Below are positions 24,973 to 34,070 of a DNA stretch of 64,000 nucleotides, in pieces. Each line of letters starts with the position of its first letter. Position 1 is the stretch's first letter. The DNA comes from SHZI01 sp963802215 (GTDB lineage: Bacteria; Pseudomonadota; Gammaproteobacteria; Steroidobacterales; GCA-2729495), in the NCBI GenBank assembly GCA_963802215.1, contig CAWDHQ010000001.1:930001-994000 (forward strand), read 5' to 3'. Under the pieces are notes generated by a model. It was not told the DNA's origin. It saw only the letters and a list, made by a program, of their open reading frames with translations, and made no database searches. The translations under genes and the position numbers were made by a program.

Positions 24973-26073
24973 ATGAGCAGCGGCGTTGATGTCGTAGTGC
25001 CCTGCTACAACTATGCAAGGTATCTGACCGAATGCGTACGCAGCGCCCTTGATCAGGACGGCGTAAATGTTCGCGTCCTTATTATCGACGATACCTCATC
25101 CGACGACACACCAGCCGTTGGCCGGTCACTGGCAGAGCGGGACTCACGAGTCACGTTTCGGAGGCACGAGGTAAACCAGGGCCACATACAGACCTACAAC
25201 GAAGGGTTGCTCGGGTGGGCCCGGGCCGAGTATTCGATGTTGCTGTCGGCAGACGATGCCCTGACGCCCGGCGCTCTGCTGCGGGCAACCCGCCTCATGA
25301 GCAAGCACAGCGACGTGGGGATGACTTACGGTATCGGCGTCATTATTGGTGATGACCTTCACGAGAATGCACCACCCCTTGATACTTCGGATGACTTCAG
25401 GATCGTTTCCAGTCCTGACTTTCTCTCACGGTGTTGTCAGTTCGGCAATCCGGTGGCCACTCCCACGGCCGTCGTCCGGACCAGCGTCCAGCAGCGCTTG
25501 GGTGGCTATCGGCCCGACCTTCCCCACTCCGGGGACATGGAGATGTGGATGCGGTTTGCGACCCAGGGTCCGGTGGGGGCCCTGCGGGCACATCAGGCTT
25601 ACTATCGGTGGCACGCAGCCAATATGAGCACGAGGTACTACGCAAACTTGCTGAGCGACCAGCGTGAACGACTTCGCGCGTGTACGGAGGTCTTCCGTAC
25701 GTGGGGAGGGAACTTCCCCCAATCTGGTGCCTGGCTGGCGGCCACCTCCGAGCGCTTGGGGGAAGAGGCATTCTGGCTGGCAGGAAGGGCATTCGAGCGG
25801 GGCGATCTACCCGAAAGCCAGGAATGCCTGAGATTTGCCGAAGAGCATTACCCCGGAATTCGCTTCACGAGGCCCTGGTGGAATTTCCTCATCAAGCGGA
25901 CGCTCGGCCCTCGCCTATGGAAGCGGATACAGCCGGTGGTGCGATCTCGTCGAACGACGGCCAACACATCGTCCGGGCCCGCCGAAGAAGCTCCGCGATT
26001 TCACGTGGGCAGGACGTCCGGCTGGTGGCCCGGAGAACACCTGCCCGACGCTTCGGCAACTGAGAGACAGTAG
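24973..26073 (+). CDS. Glycosyltransferase family 2
   Basis: The 366-residue protein has the GT-A core at its N-terminus: VDVVVPCYNYARYL, VLIIDDTSSDDT and LLSADDALTPGAL (DxD-equivalent), with DMEMWMRFA as the base-containing segment near residue 185. The last 50 residues are basic and disordered-looking. No membrane segment is apparent. It likely transfers one sugar to the lipid-linked intermediate. The following gene starts at the base after its stop codon. Confidence 0.87.
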   Translation: MSSGVDVVVPCYNYARYLTECVRSALDQDGVNVRVLIIDDTSSDDTPAVGRSLAERDSRVTFRRHEVNQGHIQTYNEGLLGWARAEYSMLLSADDALTPGALLRATRLMSKHSDVGMTYGIGVIIGDDLHENAPPLDTSDDFRIVSSPDFLSRCCQFGNPVATPTAVVRTSVQQRLGGYRPDLPHSGDMEMWMRFATQGPVGALRAHQAYYRWHAANMSTRYYANLLSDQRERLRACTEVFRTWGGNFPQSGAWLAATSERLGEEAFWLAGRAFERGDLPESQECLRFAEEHYPGIRFTRPWWNFLIKRTLGPRLWKRIQPVVRSRRTTANTSSGPAEEAPRFHVGRTSGWWPGEHLPDASATERQ

Positions 26074-27018
26074 ATGGGTACTCGGATCAGCGTTATCGTC
26101 TGCACGTATAACCGCTGCGAAAGCCTGGGTGACACCCTGAGGGCACTGCTTGCCATGGATGTCCCGCGTGACGTCATGTGGGACGTTATCGTGGTCGACA
26201 ACAATTCATCGGACAACACCCGGGCGGTTGTCGAGAGCTTCATTGCGAGCAGTCCCGTCCCCGTACGATATTTTCATGAGCCGAGACAAGGCCTGTCTCA
26301 CGCCAGGAACACGGGCATCGAGTCTACGGACGCAACCTACATAGCGTTCACCGATGATGATGTGCTGGTGGATCGTCAGTGGCTTGCGCGAATCGTCAGT
26401 ACGTTCGAATCGTCCGGAGCCGACTGCGTGGGCGGCAAGATCCTTCCCTATTGGCTGGGCGAAAGACCGTCGTGGCTCAACGACAGCCTGCTGAACGTTC
26501 TGGCCATGCTTGACCATGGCAATTCGAAGTTTGAGTTTGACGTGCCGAATGACAAGCGAATGCTTTTTGGAGCAAATTTCGCATTCAAACGGGAATCACT
26601 GCTACGCGTCGGAATGTTCAACGTCGACCTTGGCCGGCGGGGCAATGCCGGGATCGGCGAAGACCAGGAGATGTTCGAGAAGCTGGCGGTCACGGGAGGA
26701 CGCGCAATCTATGATCCCGGCATCGTGGTGCTGCACAAGGTCTTCCCCGATCGAATGGAGAAGAAGTACTTTCGCCAGTGGCATTACTCGGCCGGAAGGG
26801 ACCGCGCGAAGATAACCCGGGAATCGAGGTTCTCTCTTGCCGGCATTGAAAGCCATCTCTTCGTGGACTTCGCGCGCGCCATCGGAAAAGTGCTTGGCGC
26901 ATTCATCCGCGGCGACAAGGATGGCATGTTTGCGGGCGAGTTGAAGTGCATCCTGTATGCGTCAGTTTTCCGGCACAAATTGCTGGGCGTACAGGATCCT
27001 AAGGTCCCCGGAAACTGA
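26074..27018 (+). CDS. Glycosyltransferase family 2
   Basis: ATG directly follows the previous stop. The 314 residues show ISVIVCTYNRCESLGDTL, VIVVDNNSSDNT, YIAFTDDDVLVDRQW (DxD) and GIGEDQEMFEKL (base). A hydrophobic or amphipathic C-terminal region (VDFARAIGKVLGAF) may touch the membrane. It is a second consecutive GT2 with an arrangement different from its neighbour, so the two are not simple duplicates. It converges with the flippase gene with only 3 bases between. Confidence 0.88.
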   Translation: MGTRISVIVCTYNRCESLGDTLRALLAMDVPRDVMWDVIVVDNNSSDNTRAVVESFIASSPVPVRYFHEPRQGLSHARNTGIESTDATYIAFTDDDVLVDRQWLARIVSTFESSGADCVGGKILPYWLGERPSWLNDSLLNVLAMLDHGNSKFEFDVPNDKRMLFGANFAFKRESLLRVGMFNVDLGRRGNAGIGEDQEMFEKLAVTGGRAIYDPGIVVLHKVFPDRMEKKYFRQWHYSAGRDRAKITRESRFSLAGIESHLFVDFARAIGKVLGAFIRGDKDGMFAGELKCILYASVFRHKLLGVQDPKVPGN

Positions 27019-27021
27019 GGG

Positions 27022-28569
27022 CTACCGCGGACCGGGCCTGAGCAACCGGCGGAGCGGCGCGGTGACGAAACGAGCCCTCTCATCACGGGTCACACCGATC
27101 GTCACCACGACAAGGGCTGAGACCAGGACCGCCGCGCCCATCTGGATCATCAGATCAAGCCAGCCCCCCACCTCGCCCATGGCCCGGATACCCACAGCGC
27201 CAGCCACCTGAAGAACCGCAGAGACCAGCGGCCGGCCGCAGGCGCTCGTCACGAGACGCACCACGGAGAGGCCAAGATGGCGTTCGACAAGTACGGGCAT
27301 GGCCACCAGATCCACGATAAACGAGGCTACGACAACGGCCATCGCCATCCCGAGCAGGCCAAACCTGTCGAACAGGGCAAGGCTCAACCCCAGGTTCAGT
27401 ACCGAACCGACGATTTGGGTCATCGCGACGATCCGCACCCGCCCCGCACCCATCAGGATCTGGCCGCCGATGTTCGAGAAGTTGGTAACCGTGCTGAGTA
27501 GCAGTACCTGAAAGATCAACGCCACTGACGGGTAGTCGGTCCCGGCGATGTACTGCTGGCCAACCCAGAGACGGTAGAAGTCCTCGGCCCAGAAGAATGT
27601 CACCACGACGGCAATGCTGGTTACGAGCATCATCAGGCGTGATCCGTCGTGGTAGAGCCGCTCGAGCCCACGACGGTCTCCCCGAACGTCCATTGCCGCG
27701 GCCGCCGGGTAGATGACCTGGCCAATCGGTCCTACGACCGAGTTGATCTGGCGGCTCAGGCCGACGGAAAGTGCATATCTGCCAACGGCGGCGACCGGCA
27801 TGAACAGGCCTATCAGGATGTTGGGAACATGCTGATAGACGAAGGCGTTCAGGGACATGAAGAAGTTCCACGCCCCGAATGAGCTGACCTCCCTGAGACG
27901 ATCCATGCTGATCCGCTTCCGGGAAATCTCGAGTCCGGGGGCAATCCGCCTGGCGACCCACCAGCGAATGGCGTAATCGGCAATGCTTGTTCCGCAGGTC
28001 ACCAGGCTGATGCCCACGAGACCGTGCCCCCTGGCGAGTGCTGCCACGATGGCGCCGGCTCCCATCAACCGGGTGGTGATCCCAATCGCATTAGCCAGGT
28101 CGAAGCGCTGGGTGGCGGCGAGCACCGAGGTGAATGGCGACAGGGCCAGCTGTATGGCGCTGGAGATGCCGACGATCAGTACACACCACGCTGCCTGGGT
28201 CAGCAGCTCTTCGGGCACCGTGAACAGCAAGGGAAGCGCAAGTGCGACGCCGACGCTCAGGACGGCGAGAAATACCCCAAGAGTCGCCAGGGCGGCAACC
28301 GACGTGGACATGCAGTCGCTGGCCCGGTCCCCGTCCCCCTGGGCCAGGTACCGCGCAAGATATTGGGTAACCCCGGCCCGAAAGCCCAGGTCGAGGAATC
28401 CGTAGTAGCCCACCACACTGGAGGTCAGAATCCAGATCCCGTAGGCAGACGGGCCGAGCGTACGCAGGACGAACGGGGTCAGCGCGAGGGTAACGACGGC
28501 ATTTACAGCAAATCCAGCCCAGTTGCTGGCTACGTTGCGCAGGATCGTCCCGGCCTGGCCCAGCTTCAC
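27022..28569 (-). CDS. Polysaccharide flippase (Wzx/MATE-like)
   Basis: This is a highly hydrophobic protein of about 515 residues with many membrane segments, beginning LGQAGTILRNVASNWAGFAVNAVVTLALTPFVLRTLG and continuing with AYGIWILTSSVVGYYGFLDLG, the signature of the Wzx/RfbX exporter family. It should move lipid-linked repeat units across the inner membrane. The GTG at 28569 lies 4 bases after the preceding stop; a longer frame to 28653 overlaps the upstream gene and is less likely. It is the last gene of the minus-strand unit that begins with the PqqD-like gene. Confidence 0.88.
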   Translation of the reverse strand: MKLGQAGTILRNVASNWAGFAVNAVVTLALTPFVLRTLGPSAYGIWILTSSVVGYYGFLDLGFRAGVTQYLARYLAQGDGDRASDCMSTSVAALATLGVFLAVLSVGVALALPLLFTVPEELLTQAAWCVLIVGISSAIQLALSPFTSVLAATQRFDLANAIGITTRLMGAGAIVAALARGHGLVGISLVTCGTSIADYAIRWWVARRIAPGLEISRKRISMDRLREVSSFGAWNFFMSLNAFVYQHVPNILIGLFMPVAAVGRYALSVGLSRQINSVVGPIGQVIYPAAAAMDVRGDRRGLERLYHDGSRLMMLVTSIAVVVTFFWAEDFYRLWVGQQYIAGTDYPSVALIFQVLLLSTVTNFSNIGGQILMGAGRVRIVAMTQIVGSVLNLGLSLALFDRFGLLGMAMAVVVASFIVDLVAMPVLVERHLGLSVVRLVTSACGRPLVSAVLQVAGAVGIRAMGEVGGWLDLMIQMGAAVLVSALVVVTIGVTRDERARFVTAPLRRLLRPGPR

Positions 28570-28573
28570 GTTG

Positions 28574-29470
28574 TCAGCTACCGGGATTCGCCGAGCTTGC
28601 GGCTGTAGTGCGGCGCCCGGTTGCGACTTCCATGGCATCCCGGATTGCGTCACAGCTGGCGGAAAGTGTCCCTGTCGACATCACGAAGCCGGGTGCATGC
28701 TTCGCCATGCGCACCGTCGCATCGAGCCCGAGGTTGGGATGCGCCCGTGCGTTGAGCGTGTGGATGAACAGGCGCGCGCTGGCTTCCCCGGGACTCACCC
28801 GGGCCAACTCCGGTGTCGCCAGCCCCTGGACGTACCTGACGAAGAAAATTCCAGCGAGAGGCCGGGGAACCGGCGTGGTAGCGCGAGGCATGGCGCGAAC
28901 GGGAACGTGAATCGTTCTGCCCAGGTCCAACGCCCCGTCAGGAAGCGGGTACTGCGGCGGCGGGGGCGCCTTCAGGCAGAGAGCGTGAGGGTAAGGCAGG
29001 ACCTGCATCGTCTGGAGGTCGATGGGGCTCAACTCATCGCTGAGGTAACCAAAGCCATGGTGAAGAAGGCCCCAGGTGGTCGTGGACTTGCCGCCGCCCG
29101 ATTCGGCAACCAGCAAAGCCACCCCGTCATTCAGCTCAACCGCGGCAGCATGCAGGAAGAGCAGGTCCGCCCGGACCCGTTGCAGGTCCAGAATCAGCGA
29201 CTTCTCCAGCAAATAGACCAGGTCGCCCGGATTGCGGGCCGCGAGCGGGTCGCGCCCTTCGCGTCGCAACAGAAAGGGCGGCACTCTGGCTCGTCGCGCG
29301 ACCTCGTAGCGCAGGTCTGCAGGATGCCCGGATTCCGGGACTGACATTGCCCCGAAATTAGCGACGAGTAGCTGCCTGAGAGGGTCATCGACGCAGTCGA
29401 TCTGCACCCGTAACCCGAGGATCAGGCAGTGGATGGCCTGATCCTCCAAGGAAGGCTGGGCGATGCCCAT
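28574..29470 (-). CDS. HprK-related kinase (HprK-rel-A type)
   Basis: A 298-residue protein with a P-loop AESGGGKSTTTW (about residues 122-133), followed by GYLSDELSPID. That is the layout of the HPr kinase/phosphorylase fold as seen in the HprK-related family A that travels with PqqD-like proteins. LLFLHAAAVEL precedes the P-loop, as in these relatives. There is no HPr-binding C-terminal motif that I can recognise. It presumably phosphorylates a serine on some protein or peptide. ATG 29470 has a good GTGGAG ribosome site. Homologous kinases in lasso-peptide clusters phosphorylate the precursor's C-terminal serine; by analogy the small peptide upstream is a candidate substrate (inference). 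Confidence 0.85.
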   Translation of the reverse strand: MGIAQPSLEDQAIHCLILGLRVQIDCVDDPLRQLLVANFGAMSVPESGHPADLRYEVARRARVPPFLLRREGRDPLAARNPGDLVYLLEKSLILDLQRVRADLLFLHAAAVELNDGVALLVAESGGGKSTTTWGLLHHGFGYLSDELSPIDLQTMQVLPYPHALCLKAPPPPQYPLPDGALDLGRTIHVPVRAMPRATTPVPRPLAGIFFVRYVQGLATPELARVSPGEASARLFIHTLNARAHPNLGLDATVRMAKHAPGFVMSTGTLSASCDAIRDAMEVATGRRTTAASSANPGS

Positions 29471-29531
29471 TCAAGCTCCACTCAATTAAGGCGGCTTATA
29501 GGCCTTCTTGGAATCGCGGCCGCAAGAGAGA

Positions 29532-29556
29532 CGCCATCGACCTGGCGCCGATGGCG
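29532..29556 (-). terminator. Hairpin between the small peptide gene and the kinase gene
   Basis: CGCCATCG (29532-29539) and CGATGGCG (29549-29556) form a perfect 8-bp stem with a 9-base loop, 19 bases past the peptide stop. There is no T-run on the transcribed side. It could be an mRNA-stability or attenuation element giving more peptide than kinase. Confidence 0.4.
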
Positions 29557-29574
29557 ATATTTCCCGCTTCTGAG

Positions 29575-29763
29575 CTAGTCACGCCTGGAGCGTGAAGTTG
29601 GCTTGGGCCTCAGCTTGGGCCTAGCACCCGGCTTGGGGCGAACGGGCTTATGGGACCCGGTCTTCGCAAACGCCGGAGCAGCCTTGAAGGTGAGGACCAG
29701 GGGAGCAACGTACGTCGCCTTCCCGATCACCTGACGGCGAGTTATCTTCTTTCCATCGTCCAT
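29575..29763 (-). CDS. Small secreted-type basic peptide, candidate substrate of the adjacent kinase/PqqD pair
   Basis: ATG 29763 follows a GGGAG site at 8 bases; the product has 62 residues. The N-terminus reads DDGKKITRRQVIGKATYVAP, then LVLTFKAAPAFA, a twin-arginine-like positive patch plus hydrophobic stretch and an Ala-x-Ala-type site, so export is likely. The mature part would be KTGSHKPVRPKPGARPKL, then RPKPTSRSRRD: very basic, Pro-rich, with an RPKP repeat and Ser/Thr at the C-terminal end. It lies between the PqqD-like and HprK-like genes in the same operon. Its function is unknown. Short proteins with a similar TRR...YVAP...LT...PA pattern sit near such kinases elsewhere to my recollection, but no family name can be given. 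Confidence 0.7.
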   Translation of the reverse strand: MDDGKKITRRQVIGKATYVAPLVLTFKAAPAFAKTGSHKPVRPKPGARPKLRPKPTSRSRRD

Positions 29764-29781
29764 GACGCTTGCTCCCACGCC

Positions 29782-30048
29782 TTATTTCTCGACAATCAAA
29801 CCCAACTCGACGAAGCGGCTGAGTATCTGCTTCACGTCGTCAGCCAGGATAACCGGGTCCGCGGAATAGGTTTCAGCCAGCAGTGCTGAAATCTCCTCGG
29901 CCGAACCAGCCTCCTCGACCTGACGCCACACAAAGCTCGCGGTTTCATTAAGCTGGTGTACATGGTTACTGTCAGTATCCAAGAGCACAAGTTCCCGGTC
30001 AACTTCACGGGCCAGGATTCCGTCCCTGCGGCGAAGGAATGTGCTCAT
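29782..30048 (-). CDS. PqqD-like peptide chaperone/recognition protein
   Basis: ATG 30048 gives an 88-residue protein of the PqqD fold: FLRRRDGILAREVDRELVLLDTDSNHVHQLNETASFVWRQVEEAGSAEEI. PqqD-type domains recognise leader peptides of ribosomally made, modified peptides. This one resembles those named with HprK-related kinase systems. It is the first gene of the minus-strand operon PqqD-peptide-kinase-flippase and is divergent from the nucleotidyltransferase, with about 95 bases between them. Its likely partner is the small peptide 18 bases downstream. Confidence 0.85.
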   Translation of the reverse strand: MSTFLRRRDGILAREVDRELVLLDTDSNHVHQLNETASFVWRQVEEAGSAEEISALLAETYSADPVILADDVKQILSRFVELGLIVEK

Positions 30049-30142
30049 ATTTGTCCTAACCCGAGCATGGGCTTCTGTTCCAGCAGAGGACCGCGGAAAA
30101 GTGACGGCGGACCTTACCATAACGGCCGGTTTGACCAGTAAC

Positions 30143-31393
30143 GTGCGCATCACACTTCCGGCCAGATCACGGTTGTCCCACCCGCAGCGCGGGACCGGGG
30201 AGCCGGACTCACCGGTGGCACTCGCGCTATTGCAGCAGGCCAGTGGCAGGACGGCCTGGGCCGACGGCATCCCGATAAACTGGGAACGGCCGGACGTCCA
30301 GCGGCAATGGCAGCACATCAACGTTGCTGGGCTGGCCCCCCTGCTCCATCACGCCATCGTGGCACGATTCAGGGACGTTCCCGAGGATTGGCAGAACGCC
30401 CTGCAGGGCGCGGACCTCTCTGCCCGGGTGCGCCATGGGAACTTCGTGGACACCGCCAACGAGATCATCGACGTGTGCGACCGGTTGCGGGTCGAGCCTA
30501 CGCTGCTGAAGGGGATCTCCATCAGTGAGCGGTGCTACCCGGCCGAACACCTGCGGCCGATGGGCGATGTCGACGTCCTGGTCCCGTGGCAAGCCTGTGC
30601 TGCTGTTGAAGAGGCGCTCCTCAGCCTGGGATACCTGCGCGGACCCGATCACCATCCCCACGGCGGGCGAAACCACGGCGCACCCTTGCATCACGCCGCC
30701 CGGAACGTCTGGGTTGAAATCCACACCGCACTGTTTCCACCCGGGGAAGCCGCGGACACGAGCACGTTGTTCGGCACGGCGAACGTGGAGGCCGAATCCG
30801 TCACGTCCCGGTTCCATGGCCGCCCGGTCCACCGGCTGTCCACCGAGCTGCAGCTGGCCTACATCGCCCGGGGCTGGCTCAGCGATATGTTGCATTGCAA
30901 ACCCAACGCCAGCTTCCTGCCGTCGCTATTCGACGTCATCTTCCTTGTCACGGCGTCACGCCCGGCGCCGGACTGGGACAAGCTCATTGGCTGGATGGAC
31001 CAGAACTCCTCGGAAGCCTCCCTGTACATCCTGCTGAGCTACCTGGCCCACCTGGACATCCTGGCCTGCCCACCGACTGCCCTGAAGGACCTTGCCACGA
31101 GACAGCGACTTGTTGGCTCCCCGGAACTGCGGATCATCCACTCGATCCTCGACTACCACCTGCTCGGAGGAACGTCCCTGTCACGGTTCCTGAATGACTG
31201 GCATGCCATGATCTGCCTCAACACACTTGTCGGGCACGGCTCCCCAGCTGCAAAGCTGCTGCTGCTGCCCTGGAATGCGCTGTTTCCGCCCCAACTGCCC
31301 GACCGCTACGGCGTCAGGCTCCAGCTCGGGAGGATCCGGCGCCTGCTCCGGAGCTACCGTCAACCCAACACCACCGGCCACTCCAGACGATGA
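30143..31393 (+). CDS. Nucleotidyltransferase family protein (NTP_transf_5-like)
   Basis: The GTG at 30143 is one candidate start (a TTG lies at 30131); the resulting 416 residues are all colinear with the family. The key motif is PTLLKGISISERCYPAEHLRPMGDVDVLVP near residue 130, with the paired acidic residues DVDVLV of nucleotidyltransferases. An EIHTALFPP block follows. The same family occurs with HprK-like kinases and PqqD-like proteins in peptide-modification and polysaccharide loci. It may transfer a nucleotide or act on a phosphorylated partner; the substrate is unknown. ATGA overlap links it to the deacetylase gene. Confidence 0.78.
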   Translation: MRITLPARSRLSHPQRGTGEPDSPVALALLQQASGRTAWADGIPINWERPDVQRQWQHINVAGLAPLLHHAIVARFRDVPEDWQNALQGADLSARVRHGNFVDTANEIIDVCDRLRVEPTLLKGISISERCYPAEHLRPMGDVDVLVPWQACAAVEEALLSLGYLRGPDHHPHGGRNHGAPLHHAARNVWVEIHTALFPPGEAADTSTLFGTANVEAESVTSRFHGRPVHRLSTELQLAYIARGWLSDMLHCKPNASFLPSLFDVIFLVTASRPAPDWDKLIGWMDQNSSEASLYILLSYLAHLDILACPPTALKDLATRQRLVGSPELRIIHSILDYHLLGGTSLSRFLNDWHAMICLNTLVGHGSPAAKLLLLPWNALFPPQLPDRYGVRLQLGRIRRLLRSYRQPNTTGHSRR

Positions 31394-32505
31394 ACGCTTT
31401 TCAGAACGCAACGCTGACTCTGATTGCGCTGCTTGCACTGTCCAGCGCTGATCCGGCCAACGCACGGCCCAGCGTAATCATCACCATCGACGTTGAATCC
31501 CGCACCGGGCTGCCGCTCCCCATCCAGGTTGACAGCAATTGCACCGACGGATCTCCCTGCGGCCTGTCGCAGATCGCCCGCCTCCTCGAAGAGCGAAGTC
31601 TCGCAGGGACCTTCTTCCTCAACGTCTACGAACACGAAGCATGGGGTGAAGAAGCAGTCAGGGAGATCGCCACCGGCCTGGAAAGCCGGGGACATGATGT
31701 TGCGCTACATACCCATCCACAGTGGGCCTACGACCCTGACCGGTCGAACATGTACGACTACAGCCTCGAGGAGCAGTCCGAGATCATCCGCGACGGGCGT
31801 GATCTGCTCGTGAAATGGACCCGGCTGCCAGTCGTGGCTCACAGGGCGGGGGCCTACTCAGCCAATCCTGACACCCTCGTCGCGCTCGAGCGGAATGGGA
31901 TTCTGCTCGACAGCTCGTGGTTTCTGGATCACCCGAATTCCCGGCTTGCCGATGCAACACTGCTGAACAATCTCCCATCCCGATCAGGGCAGGTAACCGA
32001 AGTCCCTGTCACGGTTTACGCCCGGCAGGAGCGTCCCTGGCTTCTTGGCCGCCTCGCCCCCGCGCTATCCTCTGTCCGGAAGCTCGATCCCAACTGGTTT
32101 GTCGACGAAACGGAGGCCCAGGCGGCGATTGACGCCACCATGTCCACCGACGCGCCGTACCTGATCTTCTTCCTGCACAGTTACTCGCTCATGACAGAGG
32201 ACAGCACCGAGGATCGAATGACGCACAACTCCCGGGCCGAGGCCATTTTTGCTTCCATGCTCGACCATGTCATGGCCGAGGGCCTGGAAGTCAGGACGTT
32301 CCGCCAGCTCGCCGAAGCTCCGATTCTCATTTCACCGGGTGCACGCGATGAGGTCCCGGCGGTCGTCACGACGACGGCTGACTGGAACTACCTGGCGCAT
32401 GCCCTTGGCAGGGAGAGGCTGCTTCTGCTGGGTGGGAGCGTAGCGCTCGCCCTGCTCGGTCTGGGCTATCTCCTGTATCGCCAGCCGCAACGTCGCGATT
32501 CATGA
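31390..32505 (+). CDS. Polysaccharide deacetylase family protein with C-terminal membrane anchor
   Basis: A 371-residue protein with a signal peptide or anchor at the N-terminus (about residues 1-25, ending ADPANARP). The NodB-type fold shows VIITIDVES (catalytic/metal Asp), GTFFLNVYE, HDVALHTHPQWAY (His-x-His metal site) and VVAHRAGAYSANPDTL. A hydrophobic segment near the end (RLLLLGGSVALALLGLGYLLY) should anchor it in the inner membrane, facing the periplasm. It probably removes acetyl groups from the growing glycan after flipping. Start overlaps the upstream stop (ATGA). Confidence 0.87.
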   Translation: MNAFQNATLTLIALLALSSADPANARPSVIITIDVESRTGLPLPIQVDSNCTDGSPCGLSQIARLLEERSLAGTFFLNVYEHEAWGEEAVREIATGLESRGHDVALHTHPQWAYDPDRSNMYDYSLEEQSEIIRDGRDLLVKWTRLPVVAHRAGAYSANPDTLVALERNGILLDSSWFLDHPNSRLADATLLNNLPSRSGQVTEVPVTVYARQERPWLLGRLAPALSSVRKLDPNWFVDETEAQAAIDATMSTDAPYLIFFLHSYSLMTEDSTEDRMTHNSRAEAIFASMLDHVMAEGLEVRTFRQLAEAPILISPGARDEVPAVVTTTADWNYLAHALGRERLLLLGGSVALALLGLGYLLYRQPQRRDS

Positions 32506-32520
32506 TCGCGTGACTCACCG

Positions 32521-34065
32521 GTGCGAATCTTTCTAACACCCCTCCTCCAGCTCCAGCGGTTCTTCATCCCCGTACTGCTGATCCTCCTTGCCTGGGCGAT
32601 CTGGAGAACCGTGGTGGCCAAGGACAGGGCCGTCGGACTTGCCCTGTACGCCTGCCTCGTCGTGGTTGTGGATGGCTTCTACAACACAGGCATTTTCATT
32701 CCCGGCATCGAGAAAGGCAGCATCCGCTTCTCCGAGGCCTGCGCGCTGTTCCTGCTGGCTCAACCAAAGCCCCGGTCACAGGTCGTATGGCCAAGTCCCG
32801 GCGTCCTTTTCCTCATTGGCTCCTACTTCGCGCTCATGCTGGTTTCAGCGCTGAGGGCTGACCCGCTGATGCAGGGGATAATGGACTTCCGTCGCATCAT
32901 GATCCCTCAGTTGCTGGCCCTCGCCCTGGCCCTTCGGGGATTCGAGAACATCGACGAATACCGGCGCTTCCTGACCTGCCTGACCGTACTGGTGCTGATC
33001 GTCGGCGTGTTCTGCTTCTGGGACGTGTTCTTCGACATCAACGTCCTGCACAGCGACATGCTCTACAAGCCCGAATACTTTCACAACCGGCGCCTTGGCC
33101 GCTTTGGCAGCATCCTCCTCAATCCCAACCTGCTCGGCGCGTTCGTGGTGCTGCTGTTCTCGCCCCTCCTTGCCCTGTTTCTCAAGGGACGCACACGGGT
33201 TCACAAGGCCTACCTCCTGGGCGTTCTCCTGGCCCTGCTCTTCTGCCTGATCCAGACCCAGTCCCGGGCACCGCTCGCCGCTTTCGCAGGAGCCGTTGCG
33301 CTGTTCATACTCGGCCCGGTTGGCGGCATCTCCCGGTCACGGCGGTTTGCCGCGGCCGCCATGACTGCAGTCTTTCTGGCAATTGCGATTCCCGGATTCC
33401 TGGAGCATGCCACTGAGCGCTTCGACTCGCTGGACCGGGAAGAGACCGTTGAAGCGGTCTCGCGCGCCTCCACCTGGAAGTACACGCGAATGCTGATTGC
33501 GGAGGCACCCCTTCTGGGCGTGGGATTCGGCGAGAGCCAGTTTCTCGCTGCCATGGCAACGACGGATTTCGAAGAGCGCTTTGGAATGCAGTCTCTCGAC
33601 AATCCGCACAACTCGTACCTGCAGGCGGCCGTCTACGCCGGCATTCCCGCCGTTGCCGCATTCCTGCTTGCGAACCTGGTCCTGCTGATCCGGGCCTTCC
33701 GGGCATCCCGGGCGGCCGTTGCCGATGGACACCACTCGGCCGAAATCTTCGGACTGGCCGTAGGCCTCACCGGATTCCTCGTCTGCGCGTATCCGGACAT
33801 GCACCTGTTCACAGCGAACCTGGGACCGCTGTACTGGCTCTTTTGCGGCCTCCTGCTATCGCTCGTCACCCGTCGCTTTGCGGCAGATGCTCAGCCCGAG
33901 GCCCCCGTGACCACTCCACTGGGACCCCGCCAGCGATTCATCACCGCGGGCCGTCCGAAGCGCGGGACTGAAGGCGTCCCGCCCGCGAGGGGTGGATCAC
34001 CAGAAACGGGATCGAAGCGGCCACGCACTTCCGTACAACCCCGACAGAGGCCGCGCCCACCCTGA
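32521..34065 (+). CDS. O-antigen ligase/polymerase-like membrane protein (Wzy/WaaL family)
   Basis: The GTG at 32521 begins a 514-residue polytopic membrane protein with many hydrophobic segments and a large periplasmic loop near residues 300-370. That loop carries RASTWKYTRMLIAEAPLLGVGFGESQF and DNPHNSYLQAAVYAG, the HNxxL-type signature of the O-antigen ligase/polymerase superfamily. It should polymerise or attach the glycan in the periplasm. The C-terminal 60 residues are hydrophilic and disordered. It is one of two such proteins here; the other is at 62665. Confidence 0.88.
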   Translation: MRIFLTPLLQLQRFFIPVLLILLAWAIWRTVVAKDRAVGLALYACLVVVVDGFYNTGIFIPGIEKGSIRFSEACALFLLAQPKPRSQVVWPSPGVLFLIGSYFALMLVSALRADPLMQGIMDFRRIMIPQLLALALALRGFENIDEYRRFLTCLTVLVLIVGVFCFWDVFFDINVLHSDMLYKPEYFHNRRLGRFGSILLNPNLLGAFVVLLFSPLLALFLKGRTRVHKAYLLGVLLALLFCLIQTQSRAPLAAFAGAVALFILGPVGGISRSRRFAAAAMTAVFLAIAIPGFLEHATERFDSLDREETVEAVSRASTWKYTRMLIAEAPLLGVGFGESQFLAAMATTDFEERFGMQSLDNPHNSYLQAAVYAGIPAVAAFLLANLVLLIRAFRASRAAVADGHHSAEIFGLAVGLTGFLVCAYPDMHLFTANLGPLYWLFCGLLLSLVTRRFAADAQPEAPVTTPLGPRQRFITAGRPKRGTEGVPPARGGSPETGSKRPRTSVQPRQRPRPP

Positions 34066-34070
34066 CGATC

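Noticed and set aside
28574..28653. A longer flippase N-terminus overlapping the kinase gene by about 80 bases.
   Set aside because: The extra residues are the antisense-free frame shadow of the kinase end, carry no membrane segment, and a GTG 4 bases after the kinase stop gives a normal start.
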